A model generated the notes under the pieces. The model saw nothing but the letters and a program-made list of their open reading frames with translations. It did not search any database and was not told the DNA's origin. The position numbers and the translations under genes are program-made. A stretch of DNA of 16,690 nt, taken from positions 1 through 16,690 of the forward strand of contig CALKIU010000167.1 in assembly GCA_937995745.1 (NCBI GenBank), read 5' to 3'. Below are positions 12,605 through 16,690 of the stretch, in pieces. Each line of letters begins with the position of its first letter. The first letter of the stretch is position 1. The DNA comes from an uncultured Bacillaceae bacterium (GTDB taxonomy: Bacteria > Bacillota > Bacilli > Bacillales > Cytobacillaceae).

Positions 12605-14426
12605 CGAACTTCCCCCCTTCTTTCAGCGCCAATAATAAACCTGTTGCCACGGCATTCCGCGGACCTTCAACCCCCCTGATGTTTCCTCTGCCGGCCACCA
12701 CGCCGTACTGCGACAGAGCGTCGGTCACCAATTGGGGGATTTCAAAATCAAGTGCGGAACCACCTACCAATACAACAAATTCAATATCCCGTATGTTGCC
12801 TGTGGGCGTGACTTTGCTCAAGGCCCGCAAAGCATTTGTGACAAATACCCGTTCTTTGGCCGATTTTCTCACCAGCCTGATTTTTTCCACCGAGTGATTC
12901 CCCGGGATGGGAATCATTTCGCCCTCTTTTAAAATAACGATCCGGGCAAAAACTTTCGGATCGAGCGGTTTTTCAAAAAATTGGACCGTACCGTCCTCGT
13001 GCCGGATATGGAACAGGCTCTCCACCTTTGCAATCGGATACTTTTTAATATCCTCGGCCAAGTAAATATCATCCAGCCCAAGTTCGGAATTAATGAGCAT
13101 CGTGACCATGTCGCCGGCTCCGGCCAAGTGCACGGATACAATTTTCCCTTCTTTGTTCAGTACAGAGGCATCCGTGGAACCGGCTCCCAAATCCAAAATG
13201 GCAATGGGAATGCTCGTTCCGGGCGTGGATAGGGCGCCGCGGACGGCCATATCCGCTTCAACACCGCCCACTTCCACTTTGGCGTTGATTTGTGAGCGCA
13301 ATTCATCGGCGATCATCTGCATTTGCAGCTTGTCCGCTTTGACCATCGCCGCAATCCCGACGGCATTTTCCATGGAAAACTCTTCCGCAAGTCCGCCTTT
13401 CACTTTTTGCGGGACAAAAGTATTCACGGCCAACAAGTCTTGAATTTTCACATCGTCGGGTGCCTGGTCGGTCAATTTGGACATCACTTGCCTGACCCTT
13501 TCCAGCATCCCGCCGGCATTCGTTCCGGGTTCCCCTTTGATATCCGTAATCGGCGCACATCGGCCCAATGCCGACATCAGTTTCTCGGCTCCTTCATCCA
13601 CATCGACCGTCGCTTTCTTTTTCCCGATAATGTGGATTTTTCCGGCCGGAATCTTCCGCGCCTGGACATCGCCTTTCGGGGTTTTTATCACAACGGCGGA
13701 ACGGTTGCCGATAAGCGCGCGGGCAATCGGTACAATCAACTTTGTTTCTTCGCTGCTCAATTCAAAAACGGTCGCTATCCCGTAAGGATTGGAAAGGACT
13801 TCGACCACTCCGCCCGGCGGGGCCACTTCCACGACTGCCTGCATGCCGACAGGAACTTTTTCCAACAAGTTGACTTCATCCACAATGGGGATTTTTTTCT
13901 CAAGACGGTTGTTTATAAGCACCCCGTCATCTTTTTGGGCAATGGCGCCGTTAACATGGATTCCTTTCCGCACTGCGCGGTTGATTTGTTCGGCAGCTGC
14001 GGCAAAGTCCGTTTCTTTACCGATAAGGACAAGGTAATCTTTACCCCGCTCTGCTTTGTCCAAGTCTTCTATTTTAATCGTTTTTCCAATTCCCAATCCC
14101 GCGCCCCCGGGAGTAGAGGGGTTGTGGCCAATCATCGTCGATTCCGTGATGATAGTCTCCGTGATCGTCTCCATGGCCACATCCCCGATGACAGGCGCTG
14201 CTTCGTTAATGCGGACAAGGTCCAGATCCTCGATTTTTTTGCCGATCCGGGCCAATGCTTGTGTGATGGCGGCAAGGACACCATGGATATTTTGCCGGGT
14301 TCCCTTTATCCCTGTAGTATTCACATAGTCGCTTGCCAAAAATGTCAGTTCGTTATTGTCCGACATTTCGGCAATGGCAACTTCTGTTGTAGCGTTTCCT
14401 ATGTCCACTCCTGCAACAAGTTTCAT
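12591..14426 (-). CDS. pduG: Diol dehydratase reactivase large subunit
   Basis: 611 residues, the length of S. enterica PduG (610). An actin/Hsp70-like ATPase that, with PduH, releases inactive cobalamin from the dehydratase so that fresh adenosylcobalamin can enter. The phosphate-1 loop GVDIGNATTEVAI is at 6-18 and the phosphate-2 loop LDLGAGSTDASVL at 411-423. The central segment TESTMIGHNPSTPGGAGLG is highly characteristic of PduG/DdrA/GdrA. The ATG has GGGAGGT 6 nt upstream, and the gene begins 31 nt after pduE. The glycerol dehydratase reactivase GdrA is the main alternative, but the microcompartment context indicates PduG. Confidence 0.95.
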   Translation of the reverse strand: MKLVAGVDIGNATTEVAIAEMSDNNELTFLASDYVNTTGIKGTRQNIHGVLAAITQALARIGKKIEDLDLVRINEAAPVIGDVAMETITETIITESTMIGHNPSTPGGAGLGIGKTIKIEDLDKAERGKDYLVLIGKETDFAAAAEQINRAVRKGIHVNGAIAQKDDGVLINNRLEKKIPIVDEVNLLEKVPVGMQAVVEVAPPGGVVEVLSNPYGIATVFELSSEETKLIVPIARALIGNRSAVVIKTPKGDVQARKIPAGKIHIIGKKKATVDVDEGAEKLMSALGRCAPITDIKGEPGTNAGGMLERVRQVMSKLTDQAPDDVKIQDLLAVNTFVPQKVKGGLAEEFSMENAVGIAAMVKADKLQMQMIADELRSQINAKVEVGGVEADMAVRGALSTPGTSIPIAILDLGAGSTDASVLNKEGKIVSVHLAGAGDMVTMLINSELGLDDIYLAEDIKKYPIAKVESLFHIRHEDGTVQFFEKPLDPKVFARIVILKEGEMIPIPGNHSVEKIRLVRKSAKERVFVTNALRALSKVTPTGNIRDIEFVVLVGGSALDFEIPQLVTDALSQYGVVAGRGNIRGVEGPRNAVATGLLLALKEGGKFGEEL

Positions 14427-14457
14427 CTTTGTACCTCCCGGCCTTGCCTGTCATTGA

Positions 14458-14979
14458 TCAATCTTCCCGTAAAATACCTCTCTTCTCATAGATATCCGCT
14501 GCCGTCCGAATCAGCTTTCCGTTGAGCACGGCATTATATTTTGTTTCCAGTTCCTCGGCAATGGCCAGCAATTCTTCTTTTGTCGAACGGTTCGGTCTTA
14601 AAGCATTATAGACTTCAAGAATGCGGTCGTCAGGAATCGGAATCAGTTCGGCCGCTCTGCGGAAGTTTTGCGCGAGCGGCTTTCTGCCCATCGCTTCCGC
14701 AACTTGCGCCTGCAGCTCCAATGTCTCAGGAGCGATCCGGATATCCTGCGGAGTAACCGAACCGTCCATCACTCCTTCCAATGTAATATCGTCCAGTGTT
14801 TTATTGGTGGGAGTTCTGATTAAATCCGGGCGGTTTTTACCCAATGGATAATCTTTTTTCGGATCAATTTTTACGCCGTTCGGATTTGTCTTGCATGGGG
14901 CCGCCGGGCTTCCCGCCTCACCCTTGCCCATGGAGGAAATGACTTCTTTTACGATTTGTTCGATTAATTGTTGATTCAT
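14458..14979 (-). CDS. pduE: Propanediol dehydratase small subunit
   Basis: 173 residues, identical in length to S. enterica PduE. It is the gamma subunit of the B12-dependent diol dehydratase. The N-terminus MNQQLIEQIVKEVISSMGKG is an amphipathic helix like the encapsulation sequence of diol dehydratase subunits. A Gly/Pro/Ala linker follows, and from about residue 40 the conserved body (DYPLGKNRPDLIRTPTNKTL, DITLEGVMDG, QVAEAMGRKPLAQNFRRAAEL). The ATG at 14979 is chosen because GGAGGTG lies 6 nt upstream; a GTG three codons earlier overlaps that site. It is spaced 15 nt from pduD. Absence of the N-terminal helix is typical of free glycerol dehydratases, so its presence supports a compartmentalised enzyme. 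Confidence 0.95.
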   Translation of the reverse strand: MNQQLIEQIVKEVISSMGKGEAGSPAAPCKTNPNGVKIDPKKDYPLGKNRPDLIRTPTNKTLDDITLEGVMDGSVTPQDIRIAPETLELQAQVAEAMGRKPLAQNFRRAAELIPIPDDRILEVYNALRPNRSTKEELLAIAEELETKYNAVLNGKLIRTAADIYEKRGILRED

Positions 14980-14994
14980 TCCGCTCACCTCCGC

Positions 14995-15654
14995 TTAATC
15001 CAAATGAATTTTTAATTCTACCGGTTTCTTCTTGCGGTCCACGTGCTCAGTTTCCTTTATATGAAGCAAGGCGGCGATAGCCTGGTACTTGGGCCGCGCC
15101 ATCTGGTCGTTTCTCGTCGGAACGGGGTTCGGAGATTCGCCTTTTGCATATTTGGCCGCGTTTCTGCCGATGGCCCTGTATGTTTCCGCATCCAACAACG
15201 GCGCCTGCGGGAACAGCTCCAGATTGGAGAGCGGCGCCAAGTCTTTCTGGTGAATCACCGTCGTACCTTTTGACTGGATGCCGATTCCGATGCCGGAACC
15301 GCTCAATTTTGCCGCTTGGTGAGCGATAAATCCGACATCGGAAGTATGGTAGACGCGGACTAATCTTGCCTGCAATCCCTCTTCCTCAATGCCGGCAATC
15401 ACTTCCCGCAAAACCGTTTCGTGGGGAATATCAACGATCGTTTTCGTTTGATATTTTCCAAAGGCGGGCGCAACCGCCACAACGACCTCATCTTTTCTCG
15501 TTCCCGGTTGGGCCGGTCCGATTTCTTCAATTTTTGGAGCATTTGGGGACACTCCCCCGGAATACGGTTTCGATTCGCCTTTTGACTCTTCCGGCTTGTA
15601 ATTGTTGAGCACTTCTTCAATGATTTCACGGATTAACTTTTCATTTATAGCCAT
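14995..15654 (-). CDS. pduD: Propanediol dehydratase medium subunit
   Basis: 219 residues (S. enterica PduD 224). The beta subunit helps bind cobalamin in the dehydratase alpha2-beta2-gamma2 complex. Residues 5-19 (EKLIREIIEEVLNNY) match the encapsulation peptide known at the N-terminus of PduD, followed by a Ser/Gly/Pro linker to about 45. The core includes DEVVVAVAPAFG, HTSDVGFIAHQAAKLSGSGIGIG and SNLELFPQAPLL. The ATG at 15654 has AAAGGGGTG 8 nt upstream. It begins about 21 nt after pduC. The cobalamin dimethylbenzimidazole-facing region is not resolvable by eye. Confidence 0.95.
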   Translation of the reverse strand: MAINEKLIREIIEEVLNNYKPEESKGESKPYSGGVSPNAPKIEEIGPAQPGTRKDEVVVAVAPAFGKYQTKTIVDIPHETVLREVIAGIEEEGLQARLVRVYHTSDVGFIAHQAAKLSGSGIGIGIQSKGTTVIHQKDLAPLSNLELFPQAPLLDAETYRAIGRNAAKYAKGESPNPVPTRNDQMARPKYQAIAALLHIKETEHVDRKKKPVELKIHLD

Positions 15655-15675
15655 TCAGGTTACACCCCTTTCAGG

Positions 15676-16690
15676 TTATTTCACATCTTCCGGTCTTATA
15701 GCCCACGGAATATCTTTAATTTCATTCCATCTTTCCCCGCTGAGACGGTAGCCCGTTCCGGGACCTTGATAATCGTTGACATCATTGACGGCGCTGATGA
15801 CGTTTCCTTCTTCATCGATGATGGCCGATGTATGCAGATAGTCGCCGGATATCCGTTGTTTCAGCATATTTAAGATCGCTTGGGCAACATCTTCAAAGCC
15901 GGCTTTGTACAGAGCTTTGACTACGTCCAGCCCGGTGACGCCGCGTTTCATCATTTCATCTGCCGCCCGCAAGTCTTCAACCACGTTGCGCTCCGGAATG
16001 TCCTTGCTTCCGTGCGCGTAAGTGACGGCTTCTACCTCTTCATCAGTAATTTCCGGCAGTCCCAGTCCCTCAAAGACAGCTTGGAGAGCTCTTGCCGCTT
16101 TATTTCTGACGGCGATGACTTCCTCTTCCGATACCGGACGCAATCCGCCGTCCACTTTCAAGTCGCGCTGCAGCACGCAGTAGTCGTCAAAGTCTTCCGC
16201 GTCAAAGTTGGAACCTGCGAACATGTTGTCATAGTTCGGCACCGAACTGTATCCGGAGAAAATAAAGTCTGTTCCCGGAAGGAATTGCATCAATGTGCGT
16301 GCCGTTCTTCTGATATCGGAGTGCGTAAATGTCTGGTCGTTTCCGGATGCAACTTCCAAATCGAGCATCATGGTGAACATGTTTTCCGCCAAGATGGCGC
16401 GGACACCGCCGGGAACGCTGCCCGGAACACCGATACAGCTGATGGAACCGTTCTGCAATCCTTGCGATCCTGCCCCTTTGGCAATAAAGACGCAGCGGGC
16501 CTCAAGGTACAGCATCGATTTTCCTTCCGCATATCCCATTTGCACTTCGGAGCCTGTTCCTGACGTAAATCTCATCTTCAGGCCGCGGGATGCATAAGCC
16601 GAAGCGAGGAATGACTTCGAGTACGGTGTATCGTCCCCGTCGACAAAGACTGGCTCCGTACCATAGACAGAAACCGTTTCGGCATAACAG
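15676..16690 (-). CDS. pduC: Propanediol dehydratase large (catalytic) subunit, 3' part only
   Basis: The C-terminal 338 codons of the alpha subunit. It converts 1,2-propanediol to propionaldehyde by a radical mechanism with adenosylcobalamin. The gene runs off the right edge; the visible part begins at CYAETVSVYGTEPVF, corresponding to residue 218 of the S. enterica/Klebsiella enzyme (554 residues). Active-site residues in this part are present: Glu221 (YAET), Gln296 (GSQGLQNG), Asp335 (GNDQTFTH) and Ser362 (FSGYSSVPNYDNM). Glu170 and His143 lie outside the window. The sequence stays close to enterobacterial PduC throughout, including VDGGLRP and DYLHTSAI near the end. An internal Met at 16575 is not the start, because the reading frame continues upstream with conserved sequence. 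Glycerol dehydratase is the alternative, made unlikely by context. Confidence 0.96.
   Translation of the reverse strand, partial: CYAETVSVYGTEPVFVDGDDTPYSKSFLASAYASRGLKMRFTSGTGSEVQMGYAEGKSMLYLEARCVFIAKGAGSQGLQNGSISCIGVPGSVPGGVRAILAENMFTMMLDLEVASGNDQTFTHSDIRRTARTLMQFLPGTDFIFSGYSSVPNYDNMFAGSNFDAEDFDDYCVLQRDLKVDGGLRPVSEEEVIAVRNKAARALQAVFEGLGLPEITDEEVEAVTYAHGSKDIPERNVVEDLRAADEMMKRGVTGLDVVKALYKAGFEDVAQAILNMLKQRISGDYLHTSAIIDEEGNVISAVNDVNDYQGPGTGYRLSGERWNEIKDIPWAIRPEDVK

Noticed and set aside
13323..14525. 400-codon open frame on the plus strand opposite pduG
   Set aside because: It is the mirror of a conserved pduG frame in GC-biased DNA, has no similarity I recognise, a composition rich in His, Arg and Phe, and no ribosome site. 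It is a shadow frame.
16560..16575. pduC start at the Met near 16575
   Set aside because: The reading frame continues upstream to the window edge with sequence conserved in PduC, including Glu221 of the active site, so the gene is cut by the window.

Overview
The window looks like the chromosome of a low-G+C-phylum (Firmicutes) bacterium, most likely a Bacillaceae member with fairly GC-rich coding DNA. Reasons: purine-rich AAGGAGG-type ribosome binding sites, frequent TTG and GTG starts, U-tract hairpin terminators, and a Listeria-like gene order. Genus cannot be fixed from the sequence alone; a thermophilic Geobacillus/Caldibacillus-like host is a guess. All recognised genes are on the minus strand, so they are read from right to left.

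Right and centre (about 16690 down to 4943) is most of a propanediol-utilisation (pdu) bacterial microcompartment operon. In transcription order: pduC (3' part only), pduD and pduE (coenzyme B12-dependent diol dehydratase), pduG and pduH (dehydratase reactivase), pduK and pduJ (hexameric shell proteins), an eutJ-type actin-like ATPase, a flavoprotein-fold protein of unknown role, pduN (pentameric vertex), pduO (cobalamin adenosyltransferase), pduP (CoA-acylating propionaldehyde dehydrogenase) and a pduQ-type iron alcohol dehydrogenase. 1,2-propanediol is dehydrated to propionaldehyde inside the shell. The aldehyde is then split between propionyl-CoA (PduP) and 1-propanol (PduQ), which recycles NAD+. 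The order matches what I recall of the Listeria locus, except that pduL (phosphotransacylase) is missing from its usual place between pduJ and eutJ. That place holds a terminator-like hairpin inside a 12-bp direct repeat. No BMC-T gene (pduB) and no cobalamin riboswitch are visible; both would be expected upstream of pduC, outside the window.

The pduP-pduQ gap (about 420 bp) has a strong hairpin just after pduP, a candidate sigma-A promoter and a structured leader, so the alcohol dehydrogenase may be expressed partly on its own. The operon ends in several hairpins and a U-tract terminator near 4741-4773.

Left (4703 down to 372) is a separate three-gene unit with its own promoter: a MarR-family regulator followed, with overlapping ends, by two ABC half-exporters. 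Together these form a heterodimeric multidrug-type exporter with one degenerate ATP site. It ends in a perfect 12-bp-stem terminator. Beyond it (1-251) lies a tandem array of hairpin-forming units with a 52-bp period, continuing past the window edge.

The most interesting points are the 52-bp array, the unknown eutJ/flavoprotein pair, encapsulation-peptide-like helices on at least five proteins (including unusual ones at the C-terminus of PduH and the N-terminus of the flavoprotein), the very acidic PduK linker, and the remodelled pduJ-eutJ junction.
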